From Arthrobacter crystallopoietes (GTDB lineage: Bacteria; Actinomycetota; Actinomycetes; Actinomycetales; Micrococcaceae), in the NCBI RefSeq assembly GCF_017603825.1, contig NZ_CP072014.1:3224001-3288000 (forward strand): a stretch of DNA of 64,000 nt, written 5' to 3'. Positions 35,381 to 45,508 of this stretch are shown piece after piece. The position numbers and the translations under genes are program-made. The notes under the pieces are model-generated. The model was not told where the DNA came from, ran no database searches, and worked only from the letters and a program-made list of their open reading frames with translations. Positions within the stretch are counted from its first letter, which is position 1; each line of letters opens with the position of its first letter.

Positions 35381-36103
35381 ATGACTCAACAATTCTATGT
35401 CTCGCCGGAACAACTGATGAAAGACCGGGCGGATTTCGCCCGGAAGGGTATCGCCCGCGGTCGCTCCGTCGTAGTGCTCAGCTGCAGCGAGGGGATCGCC
35501 CTGGTCGCCGAGAACCCGTCCCCGTCGCTGCACAAGATCGGCGAAATTTACGACAGGATCGCGTTCGCCGCCGTTGGCAAATACAACGAGTTCGAAAGCC
35601 TGCGCCAGGCAGGAGTTCGGTACGCCGATGTGCGGGGCTATTCCTACGATCGGGAGGATGTCACCGCACGCGGTCTCGCCAGCGTCTACGCGCAGAGCTT
35701 GGGCGCCGTATTCACCGCCGACAGCAAACCCTTCGAAGTGGAGCTTGCCGTGGCCGAGGTAGGACTTCGGCAAGAGGAAGATCATCTTTACCGGTTGACG
35801 TTCGACGGTTCCATTGCGGACGAGCCGGATTTCGTGGTCATGGGCGGCGAGATCGACGCGGTGAATGAAACACTGCGGTCGAACTGGGATGCGGGTCAGG
35901 ACTATGCCGGGGTCATCCGCGCGGCTGCGGGAGCGTTGGAAGGCCACATTCCTGACAACGGACGGGCACCCGGCCAGCGCCGGCTCGGCCCGGAAATGCT
36001 GGAAGTAGCGGTCCTTGACCGGGACCCAATGTCCAGCCGCGGCAACCGCCGGGCTTTCCGGCGGCTGTCCATTGCAGAGGTGACGGATATTTTGGGGGAC
36101 TGA
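35381..36103 (+). CDS. prcA: 20S proteasome alpha subunit
   Basis: 240 residues, beginning [19 protein letters not shown], the N-terminal segment that forms the gate. The Ntn-hydrolase-like core lacks a catalytic threonine. The segment [22 protein letters not shown] sits near the C-terminus. Start 3 bp after the prcB stop. pafA begins 1 bp after its stop. Confidence 0.95.
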   Translation: MTQQFYVSPEQLMKDRADFARKGIARGRSVVVLSCSEGIALVAENPSPSLHKIGEIYDRIAFAAVGKYNEFESLRQAGVRYADVRGYSYDREDVTARGLASVYAQSLGAVFTADSKPFEVELAVAEVGLRQEEDHLYRLTFDGSIADEPDFVVMGGEIDAVNETLRSNWDAGQDYAGVIRAAAGALEGHIPDNGRAPGQRRLGPEMLEVAVLDRDPMSSRGNRRAFRRLSIAEVTDILGD

Positions 36104-36104
36104 C

Positions 36105-37466
36105 ATGGACAGACGGATCTTCGGCATCGAGACCGAGTTCGGCATCTCCTATTCTGCGCCGGATTCACGTCCGCTGTCGCCGGAGGAAGTGGCCCGCTAC
36201 CTGTTCCGCAAGGTAGTGACATGGGGACGGTCTTCGAATGTCTTCCTGACAAACGGCTCGCGGCTGTACCTGGATGTCGGATCGCATCCGGAATACGCCA
36301 CCGCAGAGTGCGACGACGTAGCGCAGTTGATCGCTCAGGACCGCGCTGGAGAACTGATCCTCGAAGACCTCATGAACGAGGCGCAGGACCGATTGCGGCA
36401 CGAGGGCTTTGACGGCAGTGTCTACCTTTTCAAGAACAACACGGACTCCGCCGGAAATTCCTACGGGAGCCATGAGAACTATCTGATCCCGAGGAAACTC
36501 GAGTTCTCCCGGCTCGCGGACATTCTGATTCCGTTCCTGGTCACCCGCCAGGTCCTGGTTGGGGCCGGCAAGGTGCTAAAAACCCAGAACGGGTCGATCT
36601 ACGCGTTTTCCCAGCGGGCGGACCACATCTGGGAAGGCGTCTCTTCCGCGACTACGCGCTCCCGCCCCATCATCAACACCCGTGACGAGCCGCATGCAGA
36701 CGCCGAGTACTACCGCCGTCTCCACGTTATCAACGGGGACTCGAACATGTCTGAGACAACCACCATGCTCAAGATCGGTTCGGTGGATCTTTTGCTGCGG
36801 ATGATCGAAGCCGGTGTAATCATGCGCGACCTCCGGCTGGAAAATCCCATCCGCAGCATCCGGGATATCTCCCACGACCTGACGGGCTCCAAACCGCTCA
36901 AACTCGCCAATGGGAGGGAAATGAGCGCCCTGCAGATGCAGCAGGAGTATTTGGACAAAGCCCGGGAGTTCGTTCGGACCAACGGCGCGCACAGTCCCCA
37001 TGTGGAACGGATTCTTGACCTGTGGAACCGCACTCTTGCCGCAGTCGAAGCGCAGGATTATTCGGGAATCGACACGGAGATTGACTGGGCGATTAAGAAG
37101 AAGCTCATTGATCGCTTCAGCCAGCGCCACGGGCTGGACCTGGATTCAGCCCGGATTTCGCAGCTCGACCTGACCTACCATGACATTTCACGGCGGCGCG
37201 GGCTGTTTTTCCTGCTTCAGGCTCGTGGCGAGGCAGCTCGCGTAGTACAGGAACCCGAGGTGAAATCAGCGGTCGACAATCCGCCGCAGACCACCCGCGC
37301 CAAGCTCCGCGGGGATTTTGTCCGTGCCGCGCGCGAACACGGACGGGATTTCACAGTGGACTGGGTCCATCTGAAGCTCAATGACCGTTCCCAGCAGACC
37401 ATCCTGTGCAAGGATCCCTTTAAGAACGTTGATGACAGGGTCGAGGCTCTGCTGGCCTCACTTTGA
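36105..37466 (+). CDS. pafA: Pup-protein ligase
   Basis: 453 residues, opening [16 protein letters not shown]. It shares the glutamine-synthetase-like catalytic fold with Dop ([55 protein letters not shown]) but lacks the Dop loop. It phosphorylates the Pup C-terminal Glu and joins it to substrate lysines. The C-terminal domain ends near [16 protein letters not shown]. Confidence 0.96.
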   Translation: MDRRIFGIETEFGISYSAPDSRPLSPEEVARYLFRKVVTWGRSSNVFLTNGSRLYLDVGSHPEYATAECDDVAQLIAQDRAGELILEDLMNEAQDRLRHEGFDGSVYLFKNNTDSAGNSYGSHENYLIPRKLEFSRLADILIPFLVTRQVLVGAGKVLKTQNGSIYAFSQRADHIWEGVSSATTRSRPIINTRDEPHADAEYYRRLHVINGDSNMSETTTMLKIGSVDLLLRMIEAGVIMRDLRLENPIRSIRDISHDLTGSKPLKLANGREMSALQMQQEYLDKAREFVRTNGAHSPHVERILDLWNRTLAAVEAQDYSGIDTEIDWAIKKKLIDRFSQRHGLDLDSARISQLDLTYHDISRRRGLFFLLQARGEAARVVQEPEVKSAVDNPPQTTRAKLRGDFVRAAREHGRDFTVDWVHLKLNDRSQQTILCKDPFKNVDDRVEALLASL

Positions 37467-37556
37467 GGAACTGTCCAGCTATCTCTGTCACAATATGACC
37501 AACGCGGGTCCATCGGATCTGCTGTGCCCCCGACAGCACCTCACGAAAGTTGAAAT

Positions 37557-38471
37557 GTGCGCAAAATACTAGCGACCATGCTGCCCTTTGCGCTGTTGCT
37601 TACTGCATGCAGCAGTGCCGACAGCGAAGGCTCCGGTTCGGACAGTCTGGATGACGTGACCATCACCGCAACTGATGCCGGTTCCGCGCCTAAGGTCGAG
37701 TTCGATGCACCCTTGGAACTGCCGGAATCAGCGGCCCAGGTAGTCACTGAAGGCGAAGGCGAAGGCGCCGTCGACGGGCAATGGATCCGCTACCAGTTGA
37801 TGGCCGTCGACGCGGTGACCGGTGAAGAGCTCGGTGAGACTTACTCCGGCGTCGCCGCGCAGACGCTTGAGCTCAACGAACAGTTCAAGTCCGTCGACCC
37901 GGCCCTCTACGATGCCCTCATCGGGGCGAAGGCGGGCTCGCAGGTCGCCTACTACGCCACTCCGCCTGAGCAAACTTCGGCCAGTGCCCCTGCTTCCAAT
38001 CCGCAGCTGCTTGTCGTTTCAGTCCAGCAGGTCAAAGACAAGGCTGTGAAAGCCGAACCCGCACAGGTGGCTGAGTTGGAGAAGGCCGGCAAGCTGCCCG
38101 AGATCAGCTTCGATAAGGACGGCGTCCCGTCAGTCAAGGTACCGGAAGGCGCTCAGGCTCCGGAGGACCTCATTGTCCAGGTGATCGAGGAGGGCGACGG
38201 AAAGGAAGCCACGGCCGAGAGCACAGTCAAGGCGAACTATGCCGGCTGGAACTGGGCCGAAGGCAAGGAGTTCGACTCAAGTTTTTCCCGCGGCGAGCCG
38301 ACTGAGTTCCCGCTCAACGGGGTTATCGAAGGCTGGACAAAGGGGCTGACCGGGCTCAAGGAAGGCGCGAAAGTTATGCTGTCCATTCCTACGGAACTAG
38401 CATATGTCCAAGGGCAAGGGGACGCTTCAGGAGACTTGATCTTCTACGTCGAACTCGTCGAAGTAAAGTAA
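37557..38471 (+). CDS. FKBP-type peptidyl-prolyl isomerase lipoprotein
   Basis: 304 residues from a GTG at 37557. The signal MRKILATMLPFALLLTACSS ends in a lipobox with Cys at about residue 18, so it is anchored outside the membrane. The C-terminal FKBP domain (about 215-304) shows VKANYAGWNWAEGKEFDSSF, INGVIEGWTKGLTGLK-like and IPTELAY. The middle region may be a second, degenerate FKBP unit. It sits in its usual place after pafA and before a cytosolic FKBP. Confidence 0.9.
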   Translation: MRKILATMLPFALLLTACSSADSEGSGSDSLDDVTITATDAGSAPKVEFDAPLELPESAAQVVTEGEGEGAVDGQWIRYQLMAVDAVTGEELGETYSGVAAQTLELNEQFKSVDPALYDALIGAKAGSQVAYYATPPEQTSASAPASNPQLLVVSVQQVKDKAVKAEPAQVAELEKAGKLPEISFDKDGVPSVKVPEGAQAPEDLIVQVIEEGDGKEATAESTVKANYAGWNWAEGKEFDSSFSRGEPTEFPLNGVIEGWTKGLTGLKEGAKVMLSIPTELAYVQGQGDASGDLIFYVELVEVK

Positions 38472-38507
38472 CAACCAGCCGTAACCGCTAGGAAAGGTAC
38501 CCTGAAC

Positions 38508-38903
38508 ATGTCGTTTGGACAGCGCGAATACGATCGCCAGAAGCCCGAAATCGATTTCCCGGGCACGGATGCTCCCACTGAGCTGGGCATCGAGGACCTC
38601 ATCGTCGGCACTGGCGCAGAGGCCAAGCCCGGGGACACCGTCTCTACCCACTATGTGGGTGTGGCCTGGTCCACCGGAGAAGAATTCGATGCTTCCTGGA
38701 ACCGCGGCCAGCCGCTCGACTTTCGCGTAGGCGTTGGCCAGGTTATCCAAGGCTGGGACCAGGGCCTGCTTGGTATGAAGGTCGGCGGCCGCCGCCGCCT
38801 GGAGATCCCCTCGGAGCTGGCCTACGGTGAACGGGGCGCGGGTGGCGCCATCGCACCGGGTGAGTCGCTGATCTTCGTGGTCGACCTCCTGGGCGTGCGG
38901 TAA
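38508..38903 (+). CDS. Cytosolic FKBP-type peptidyl-prolyl isomerase
   Basis: 131 residues, one FKBP domain with VSTHYVGVAWSTGEEFDAS, VGQVIQGWDQGLLGMKVGG and RRRLEIPSELAYGERGAGG, essentially all FK506-pocket residues. No signal peptide. AGGAAAGG precedes the ATG. It lies 36 bp after the lipoprotein FKBP and is followed by a strong hairpin, ending the pafA-FKBP transcription block. Confidence 0.93.
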   Translation: MSFGQREYDRQKPEIDFPGTDAPTELGIEDLIVGTGAEAKPGDTVSTHYVGVAWSTGEEFDASWNRGQPLDFRVGVGQVIQGWDQGLLGMKVGGRRRLEIPSELAYGERGAGGAIAPGESLIFVVDLLGVR

Positions 38904-38922
38904 CCGCATCGGAGGCCTGCCT

Positions 38923-38961
38923 GCGGGCGGAGTAACGTTAGTTCATCGTTACTCCGCCCGC
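38923..38961. terminator. 15-bp perfect stem-loop between FKBP gene and pafBC
   Basis: GCGGGCGGAGTAACG (38923-38937) and CGTTACTCCGCCCGC (38947-38961) are exact reverse complements around TTAGTTCAT. Only a short T-containing stretch follows. It starts 19 bases after the FKBP stop codon. Confidence 0.75.
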
Positions 38962-39009
38962 CGTCGTTAACTTCGCTTGCATCGGGAAGCTGGAAGTACC
39001 CTTGAGGCT

Positions 39010-41007
39010 ATGTCCGCGTCCAAAACCGAGCGCCTGCTTAATCTACTGATCGCCCTGCTGGAACGCAGACGCGGGTACAGCAAAGAAGAGCTACGCGCGC
39101 TGATACCTCCCTATAAGGAGGCTTCGAGCGAGGAGGCCTTTAACAGGCTGTTCGAACGGGACAAGGACGACCTGCGCGAAATGGGCATTCCGGTCCAAAC
39201 TTTCACCGAGGATGCCTTCTTTGACCTGGATTCCGGTGTTACGCGCTACCGTATTGACCGCGAAACCTATCGTCTTCCCGAGCTCTCCTTCACACCGGAG
39301 GAATCGGCAGTGCTTTCGCTGGCTTCACGCATATGGCAGCAGGCCTCGCTTGGCTCCGCCGCAGCCAGGGCCGTACGCCGGCTGGACGTCCGCGGCGCCC
39401 TTGCGGAAGGCGATTCCCTGATCGGAATCGAACCCCGAATCCGCACGGCTGAGCCAGCCTTCGACGAGCTGCTGAAAGCCGTCATGGACAGGCATCCGGT
39501 GTCGTTCGAATACCGGGCGGCCAGTTCGGGCGAAGTGTCGGTACGACGGGTGGAACCATGGGGTTTGGGCAACCGCTTTGGCCATTGGTACCTGGTGGGT
39601 AATGACCTTGACCGTGGAGACGAACGCACCTTCCGCTTGACGCGGATAAGTTCGAAGGTCAAGAAGCTCTCCGGCACGTACCTGGTTCCCGAAGAGTTCA
39701 CCATGCGCTCGGCGCTGGAGTCGCTGGTTCCCGACAGGCAGCAGGGAACTGCCACACTGCTCCTTCGGCAAGGCCACGCACATTCCCTCCGGACTGCCGC
39801 ATCGACTGTGGCTTCAGGGCCGAGCGGCTGGGATACCGTGACCTGCACGTTCGGCGATGTTGAGACGTTTGCCGAAGAGGTTGCCTCGCATGGAGCGAAT
39901 GCGTATGCAATAGATCCGAGGGAGCTGAAGGACGCCGTCATCCGGCGTTTCGATGGTGCGCTAGCGTCGATGACCCAAGCGCCGCCGTCGTACGATCTCG
40001 GCACCGCAGCGAGACCGTCACGGACAAAGTCTTCGTCCTTGGACCGCCTTCCGCGGCTCCTCGATCTGGTGTCCTATGTGAGCGCCCATCCAGGTGCTGC
40101 TCTGAACGAGACCGCAGAGAAGTTCGGAGTGAGCCCGGATCAACTGGGCAAGGATCTCAGCCTCCTTTTTGTCTGCGGGGCTCCCGGCTACGGGCCTGAC
40201 CAGCTGATCGATGCCTACTGGGAGGACGGCTCCATCTATATCGGCAACGCCGACGAGATAGCCCAGCCAGTTCGGCTGAGTATCGACGAAGCCTTGTCCC
40301 TCGTGGTGGGCCTGCAGGCATTGGAAACGGTTCCGGGAGTAGGGGAGCGCCCCGCACTGCGCAGCGCGTTGAGCAAACTGCTGGACGCGACCGGCGGCGA
40401 CCATGGCCTGCACCGTGCCATTGCTGCGGACTTCGACGCCGATGCCCGGACGGAGGAAGTTCTCGCCCTGCAGGATGCTGTGGCTGCCGGTGAGACGCTC
40501 ACGATTGAGTATCTGGTCCCTTCCCGGGATGAGATGACGGTTCGGGACATCGACCCGGTACAGGTGTTCGCTGTCGATGGCCACTGGTACACCGAAGCGT
40601 GGTGCCACGGCCAACAGGCAATCCGGCAGTTCCGGGCAGACAGGATCCGCTCGCTGCGCAGGACCGGGCAGTACTTCCAGCAGCCCGAGTCGCGCAGTTC
40701 GCAATTTCCCCAGGCGCTCTTTACCCCTAGAGACACGGACGAACTCGTGGTGTTGAAGATCTCATCGCGACTGGCCGAACTCGCCGAGCACTACAATGCC
40801 GAACGTCGCGTCCTTCTGGACAATGGCGACGTTGTGGCGGAGCTTCGCCTGGGTTCGACGGCGATCATCACACCTTTGGTAGCCCGTCACGGCGGCGAAG
40901 TTGCTGTCCTCGAGCCTGCCAGCCTCGCGCTGGCTGCCCGTGAGTGGCTGGCGGCTGCGCTGGAACTGTATTCGGAAAATTCAAAGCTGGACGGACTAGA
41001 CTCGTAA
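39010..41007 (+). CDS. pafBC: Fused PafB-PafC WYL-domain transcriptional regulator
   Basis: 665 residues. The start is the ATG at 39010; an upstream in-frame extension to 38977 lies in the spacer. Two halves each carry an N-terminal helix-turn-helix and a WYL domain: half one SKTERLLNLLIALLERRRG and VEPWGLGNRFGHWYLVG; half two LPRLLDLVSYVSAHPGAAL and DPVQVFAVDGHWYTEAWC. In mycobacteria PafB and PafC are separate and activate the LexA-independent DNA-damage response; in Arthrobacter-like genomes they are fused. The WYL units are thought to sense single-stranded DNA. Confidence 0.92.
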   Translation: MSASKTERLLNLLIALLERRRGYSKEELRALIPPYKEASSEEAFNRLFERDKDDLREMGIPVQTFTEDAFFDLDSGVTRYRIDRETYRLPELSFTPEESAVLSLASRIWQQASLGSAAARAVRRLDVRGALAEGDSLIGIEPRIRTAEPAFDELLKAVMDRHPVSFEYRAASSGEVSVRRVEPWGLGNRFGHWYLVGNDLDRGDERTFRLTRISSKVKKLSGTYLVPEEFTMRSALESLVPDRQQGTATLLLRQGHAHSLRTAASTVASGPSGWDTVTCTFGDVETFAEEVASHGANAYAIDPRELKDAVIRRFDGALASMTQAPPSYDLGTAARPSRTKSSSLDRLPRLLDLVSYVSAHPGAALNETAEKFGVSPDQLGKDLSLLFVCGAPGYGPDQLIDAYWEDGSIYIGNADEIAQPVRLSIDEALSLVVGLQALETVPGVGERPALRSALSKLLDATGGDHGLHRAIAADFDADARTEEVLALQDAVAAGETLTIEYLVPSRDEMTVRDIDPVQVFAVDGHWYTEAWCHGQQAIRQFRADRIRSLRRTGQYFQQPESRSSQFPQALFTPRDTDELVVLKISSRLAELAEHYNAERRVLLDNGDVVAELRLGSTAIITPLVARHGGEVAVLEPASLALAAREWLAAALELYSENSKLDGLDS

Positions 41008-41009
41008 AC

Positions 41010-41351
41010 ATGTCATGGTGGTTCTGGATTCTGCTCTGGGTGGCGCTTTGTGCCCTCGCGCTGCTCTTCGTTGTTTACCTGGGATTCCGGCTGTTCCGCC
41101 AGTTGAAGGCAACTCTGCAGGATTTCGAGGTGGCCGCGGGCAAGCTCGGGTCGGGCTTCGACGTGCCCGATAACGGCCAGGCCGCAGAGCCGCGCACCAT
41201 TGTTCCGGGAGTCTTTCTTGACCCGGGGGAGGCACGGGAACTCTACGTTACGGGGAAGGCGGAACGGCGCGAGGCTAGACGGCTCAAACGCGTAGCCAGA
41301 CGGGCTGCCCGCGGACAGAGGCAGTCCCTCAGGGACGTCAGACTTTCATAA
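41010..41351 (+). CDS. Hypothetical single-pass membrane protein between pafBC and tatA
   Basis: 113 residues, ATG at 41010, two bases after the pafBC stop. The N-terminal membrane helix is WWFWILLWVALCALALLFVVYLG-like. Next comes a helical stretch (QLKATLQDFEVAAGKLG) and then a basic, Arg-rich C-terminus (ERREARRLKRVARRAARGQ). It is conserved in position in related genomes as far as I recall, with no known role. Confidence 0.78.
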   Translation: MSWWFWILLWVALCALALLFVVYLGFRLFRQLKATLQDFEVAAGKLGSGFDVPDNGQAAEPRTIVPGVFLDPGEARELYVTGKAERREARRLKRVARRAARGQRQSLRDVRLS

Positions 41352-41385
41352 CGTAGGATGTATTCGAAACGAAAGGAACCACCCA

Positions 41386-41664
41386 ATGGGACGACTCTTC
41401 GATAACCCCTGGACAATCATCATTCTCGTCATCATTGTCCTGCTGCTCTTCGGGGCTCCGAAGCTCCCGGGCCTCGCCCGCAGTGTTGGGCAGTCGATGC
41501 GTATCTTCAAGTCTGAAGTCAAGCAGATGAAGGATGAAAACCCGTCCAAGGATGACGCTGACGACGACGCCGTTGAAGGCCGTGTGGTGAATCCGCCCCG
41601 GAACCAGAACAACCGCGACCAGGCGCCGAACGCGAACGGCGGAACGCCGCCCAGCCAGCAGTAA
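41386..41664 (+). CDS. tatA: Sec-independent translocase subunit TatA
   Basis: 92 residues. The short N-terminal membrane helix contains PWTIIILVIIVLLLFGAPKL, then the FGxxKLPxLARSVGQSMRIFK hinge and amphipathic helix, then an acidic, disordered tail. It forms the pore-like assembly for folded protein export with TatC, whose gene starts 5 bp downstream. GAAAGGA lies before the ATG. Confidence 0.94.
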   Translation: MGRLFDNPWTIIILVIIVLLLFGAPKLPGLARSVGQSMRIFKSEVKQMKDENPSKDDADDDAVEGRVVNPPRNQNNRDQAPNANGGTPPSQQ

Positions 41665-41669
41665 GGCCA

Positions 41670-42515
41670 ATGTCTCGAACCAAAGGCCGCAAAGCCAATC
41701 CAGAAGGACGGATGGCGCTCAAGGAGCACATCAAAGAATTCCGGAACCGGCTGATTGTATCCGGCATTGCTATTCTTCTGGGCGCCATCGGGGGATGGTT
41801 CCTTTACGACCCGGTAATGGTCGCGGTCCAGCAACCGCTGATCGAAATCTCGTCCGTTGAGGGCCGCCGGGCCGAAATCAACTACGGCAGCGTGGGGTCT
41901 CCCTTTGACCTGAAGATACAGGTTTCGCTGTTTCTGGGGTTCCTCGTCAGCTCGCCGGTCTGGATCTACGAGATCTGGGCCTTCATCACTCCCGGACTGA
42001 AGCAGAAAGAGCGGCGCTACACACTCGGTTTCATGGTGGCCGCAGTGCCCTTGTTTCTGCTCGGAATCTACTTTGGCTGGATTGTGCTGCCTGAAATCGT
42101 CAAGGTTCTCACCATGTTCACCCCCGTGGGCGGCGTGAACCAGATCCTGGCAACGGACTACCTGACTTTTGTCATGCGTATGTTCCTGTCTCTAGGCGTG
42201 GCGTTCCTGCTGCCCGTGGTCCTGGTCGGAGTCAACTTCGCCGGGCTTGTCAGCGGCCGCCAAGTCATCAAGAGCTGGCGCATTGTCGTCTTCGTCGTGT
42301 GCGTAGTTGCCGCGATGGCGGCACCCGGTCCGGATGCCATGTCCATGTTCCTGCTTGCGGGGCCGCTGCTGGCCCTGTTCTTCATCGCCGTCGGCGTGTG
42401 CCTCCTCAACGACAAGCGGCGTGCTCGGAAAAAGAAGGCACATGAGGAGGAAGTGGAAGCGTCTGCAGACAAGGCAACACCGCTGTCCGATCTTGAGGGT
42501 CCTGCGGAAGCCTGA
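41670..42515 (+). CDS. tatC: Sec-independent translocase subunit TatC
   Basis: 281 residues with six membrane helices. Family residues visible: MALKEHIKEFRNRLIVSG at the N-terminus (signal-peptide-binding loop Glu), FVSSPVWIYEIWAFITPGL-like first periplasmic/TM2 region, and FLPVVLVGVNFAGLVS. The C-terminal tail is charged. It recognises twin-arginine signals. The next gene, a helicase, follows after 46 bp. Confidence 0.94.
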   Translation: MSRTKGRKANPEGRMALKEHIKEFRNRLIVSGIAILLGAIGGWFLYDPVMVAVQQPLIEISSVEGRRAEINYGSVGSPFDLKIQVSLFLGFLVSSPVWIYEIWAFITPGLKQKERRYTLGFMVAAVPLFLLGIYFGWIVLPEIVKVLTMFTPVGGVNQILATDYLTFVMRMFLSLGVAFLLPVVLVGVNFAGLVSGRQVIKSWRIVVFVVCVVAAMAAPGPDAMSMFLLAGPLLALFFIAVGVCLLNDKRRARKKKAHEEEVEASADKATPLSDLEGPAEA

Positions 42516-42561
42516 ACCGGTGGAAGCGCTCTTCCGCCGCTAATACCATTAGGCTTCTAAT

Positions 42562-45390
42562 ATGAGTTCCCCATCCGAGCGGTACAGGGCGGCAACAGCA
42601 AGAGCAGCCCATGCCAAGACCAAGCTCTTCGCGTTTACGCAAACCCTGGGATTCGAACTGGACCCCTTCCAGCGGGAGGCTTGCGAAGCACTGGAACGGG
42701 GCAGGGGAGTGCTGGTGGCAGCGCCGACCGGCGCCGGGAAGACGGTCATCGGTGAATTCGCGGTATACATGGGCCTGCAACGAGGCCTGAAGGCCTTCTA
42801 CACCACGCCAATTAAAGCGCTGAGCAACCAGAAATACACGGAGCTGGTCCACGTCTACGGTGCGGGACGCGTCGGGCTGCTCACCGGCGACGTTTCCATC
42901 AATCCGAACGCAGACGTGGTGGTAATGACCACTGAAGTGCTGCGTAATATGCTTTATGCCAATTCCCAGACACTGGATGAACTGGCCTACGTCGTCATGG
43001 ACGAGGTCCACTATCTGGCCGACCGTTTCCGCGGCGCAGTCTGGGAAGAAGTCATCATCCATCTGCCTAGCAGTGTGCAGTTGGTATCGCTGTCGGCTAC
43101 CGTTTCCAACGCGGAGGAGTTCGGCGCATGGCTTGATACCGTGCGCGGGGACACGGACGTGGTTGTTTCGGAACACCGGCCCGTTCCGCTGTGGCAGCAT
43201 GTGATGGTCGGGCCGGACATCCTGGATCTCTTTGCTTCGGACGTTGCGTTTGATGAGGCGGCGCCGGCCATGTCGGCCGGGACCGGAGCCGCGGACCGCT
43301 TCGAGGTAAACCCCGAACTGCTGGAACTGGCCTACTCGGAGCAGAAGCTCAACCGGGCCGCCAACTGGGGCCGTGCTGGAGCGCGCCGGGGCAAACGTGC
43401 ACCCACGAGGCCCCAACAGCCAATGAGCCGGGTGCGCCGGGCTTCACGTCCGCAGGTCATTGCGCGTCTCGATAAGGAAGGCCTGCTCCCGGCGATCACC
43501 TTCATTTTTTCGCGGAACGGCTGTGATGCGGCCGTCAAGCAATGCCTGGATGCCGGATTGTGGCTGACCACCGAGGCTGAGCGCGATGAGATCGTCCGGC
43601 GGGTGGACGAAGCAGCCCAGGATATACCCGAGGAAGATCTGGGCGTGCTCGATTTCTGGACCTGGCGCGAGGGGTTGGTGCGGGGCCTGGCAGCCCACCA
43701 TGCGGGCATGTTGCCGACCTTCAAAGAGGTGGTCGAGAAGCTGTTTGCGGACGGACTGGTCAAGGCCGTTTTCTCCACCGAAACACTGGCTCTGGGCGTA
43801 AATATGCCCGCCCGAACTGTGGTGTTGGAAAAGCTGGATAAGTTCAATGGCGAGGCCCACGTTAACATCACCGCCGGTGAGTATACCCAGCTGACCGGTA
43901 GGGCAGGCCGCAGAGGTATCGACGTCGAGGGCCATGCGGTGGTCCTGTGGCAGCCGGGAACGGATCCTGCGGCGGTGGCCGGTCTTGCCTCGCGCCGCAC
44001 CTATCCGCTCAATTCCAGCTTCCGCCCGACCTACAATATGTCGATCAATCTCATCGCCCAGTTCGGCCGGCCAAGGGCTCGCGAAATACTGGAAACTTCC
44101 TTTGCCCAGTTCCAAGCGGACAGGTCTGTGGTTGGTCTGGCGAAGCAAGTGCGCAGCCGGGAAGAATCTCTGGCCGGGTACGCCAAATCCATGACGTGCC
44201 ATCTTGGCGACTTCACTGAGTATGCGCGGTTGCGGCGGGAGTTGAAAGAGGTGGAAACCCAATCGGCAAAGTCCCGGACCCGGCAGCTGCGTTCCGCGGC
44301 AGCCGCTTCTCTCGAACGCCTGCGACGTGGCGACATCATCGATATTCCCGGCGGCCGAAGCGAGGGATACGCCGTGATCCTGACCCCGGACGCGTCCGGC
44401 TTCGAGCCGCGGCCCACGGTCTTGACGATGGACAAACAAATCCGGCGAATTTCGGCCCAGGACCTCGAAGGGCCCGTCGAGGTTCTCTCCACTATCCGGG
44501 TGCCGAAGACGTTCAACAGCCGCAGCCCCAAGGAACGCCGCGACCTAGCGTCGTCCCTGCGTAACGCGCTACATGAAAACAGGCCACCGCGGAGGGGAAG
44601 CGACCGTCAGAATTTTGCAGTGCCGGGTTCGGACAGGCAGGAACAACAGATTACTGAGCTGCGCCGGAAACTTAGGTCCCACCCCTGCCATGGCTGCAGT
44701 GACCGCGAAGACCACGCCCGCTGGTCCGAACGCTGGTGGAAGCTCCGGCGGGAGACAGACCAATTGATGGGGCAGATCCAAGGCCGTACCAATACCATCG
44801 CCAAGACGTTTGACCGCGTTTGCGACCTGCTGGACACCTATGACTACCTCGAAACTCATCCGGACGGAAGAGTAAAAATCAGCGCGGCCGGCAACAGACT
44901 CCGCCGGATTTACGGCGACCGCGACCTGCTGGTGGCGTTGTGTATTGGAAACGGTGCCTTTGAAGACCTGGACGCCGCCGAATTCGCCGCTTTTGTTTCC
45001 TGCTTGGTTTTCCAAGCCAAACGGGAGGAGACCGGAATTCGCCCGAAAATGCCGAGCGTTTCGCTGGAAACAGCGGTCGATATTGCGATCAAAGAGTGGT
45101 CGGTCCTGACCGACAGGGAGGAGCAGCACAAGCTTCCGCTCAGCGGCGAACCAGAACTTGGCCTCATCTGGCCCATGTACAAGTGGGCGCAGGGACGGTC
45201 CCTGCTGGCTGCCCTTCAAGGGACTGAACTCGCGGCAGGAGATTTTGTGCGTTGGGCCAAACAGGTCATCGATCTGCTTGACCAACTGGTCAAGGTGCCC
45301 GACATTGACCCCAGGATGGCGGCACTGAGCCGTCAGGCAATCGTTCTGGTTCGGCGCGGTGTGGTCGCATACTCCGCAGTAGCGGAATAG
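42562..45390 (+). CDS. helY: Ski2/Mtr4-like DEAD/DEAH-box RNA helicase
   Basis: 942 residues. Walker A is VAAPTGAGKTVIGEFA, the DExH box is VVMDEVHYLADRFRG, motif III is LSATVSNAEEFG, and motif VI is QLTGRAGRRGIDVEG. The late region (RRLYGDRDLLVALC-like, VVFQAKREE) is the DSHCT domain of the Ski2 group. Bacterial members are called HelY; the RNA substrate is not established. It is the conserved end gene of the proteasome-tat locus in actinobacteria. Confidence 0.9.
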   Translation: MSSPSERYRAATARAAHAKTKLFAFTQTLGFELDPFQREACEALERGRGVLVAAPTGAGKTVIGEFAVYMGLQRGLKAFYTTPIKALSNQKYTELVHVYGAGRVGLLTGDVSINPNADVVVMTTEVLRNMLYANSQTLDELAYVVMDEVHYLADRFRGAVWEEVIIHLPSSVQLVSLSATVSNAEEFGAWLDTVRGDTDVVVSEHRPVPLWQHVMVGPDILDLFASDVAFDEAAPAMSAGTGAADRFEVNPELLELAYSEQKLNRAANWGRAGARRGKRAPTRPQQPMSRVRRASRPQVIARLDKEGLLPAITFIFSRNGCDAAVKQCLDAGLWLTTEAERDEIVRRVDEAAQDIPEEDLGVLDFWTWREGLVRGLAAHHAGMLPTFKEVVEKLFADGLVKAVFSTETLALGVNMPARTVVLEKLDKFNGEAHVNITAGEYTQLTGRAGRRGIDVEGHAVVLWQPGTDPAAVAGLASRRTYPLNSSFRPTYNMSINLIAQFGRPRAREILETSFAQFQADRSVVGLAKQVRSREESLAGYAKSMTCHLGDFTEYARLRRELKEVETQSAKSRTRQLRSAAAASLERLRRGDIIDIPGGRSEGYAVILTPDASGFEPRPTVLTMDKQIRRISAQDLEGPVEVLSTIRVPKTFNSRSPKERRDLASSLRNALHENRPPRRGSDRQNFAVPGSDRQEQQITELRRKLRSHPCHGCSDREDHARWSERWWKLRRETDQLMGQIQGRTNTIAKTFDRVCDLLDTYDYLETHPDGRVKISAAGNRLRRIYGDRDLLVALCIGNGAFEDLDAAEFAAFVSCLVFQAKREETGIRPKMPSVSLETAVDIAIKEWSVLTDREEQHKLPLSGEPELGLIWPMYKWAQGRSLLAALQGTELAAGDFVRWAKQVIDLLDQLVKVPDIDPRMAALSRQAIVLVRRGVVAYSAVAE

Positions 45391-45508
45391 GGGAGCCATC
45401 TCCTCAGAACGGCAATTGGTCCACTAAGCGGCCGCAAGCGTCGACGCTGTGCCAACGGATTCCGGCGTGATGATAAACCTTTGTAGTTATATCTTTGATT
45501 GGAGTTTC

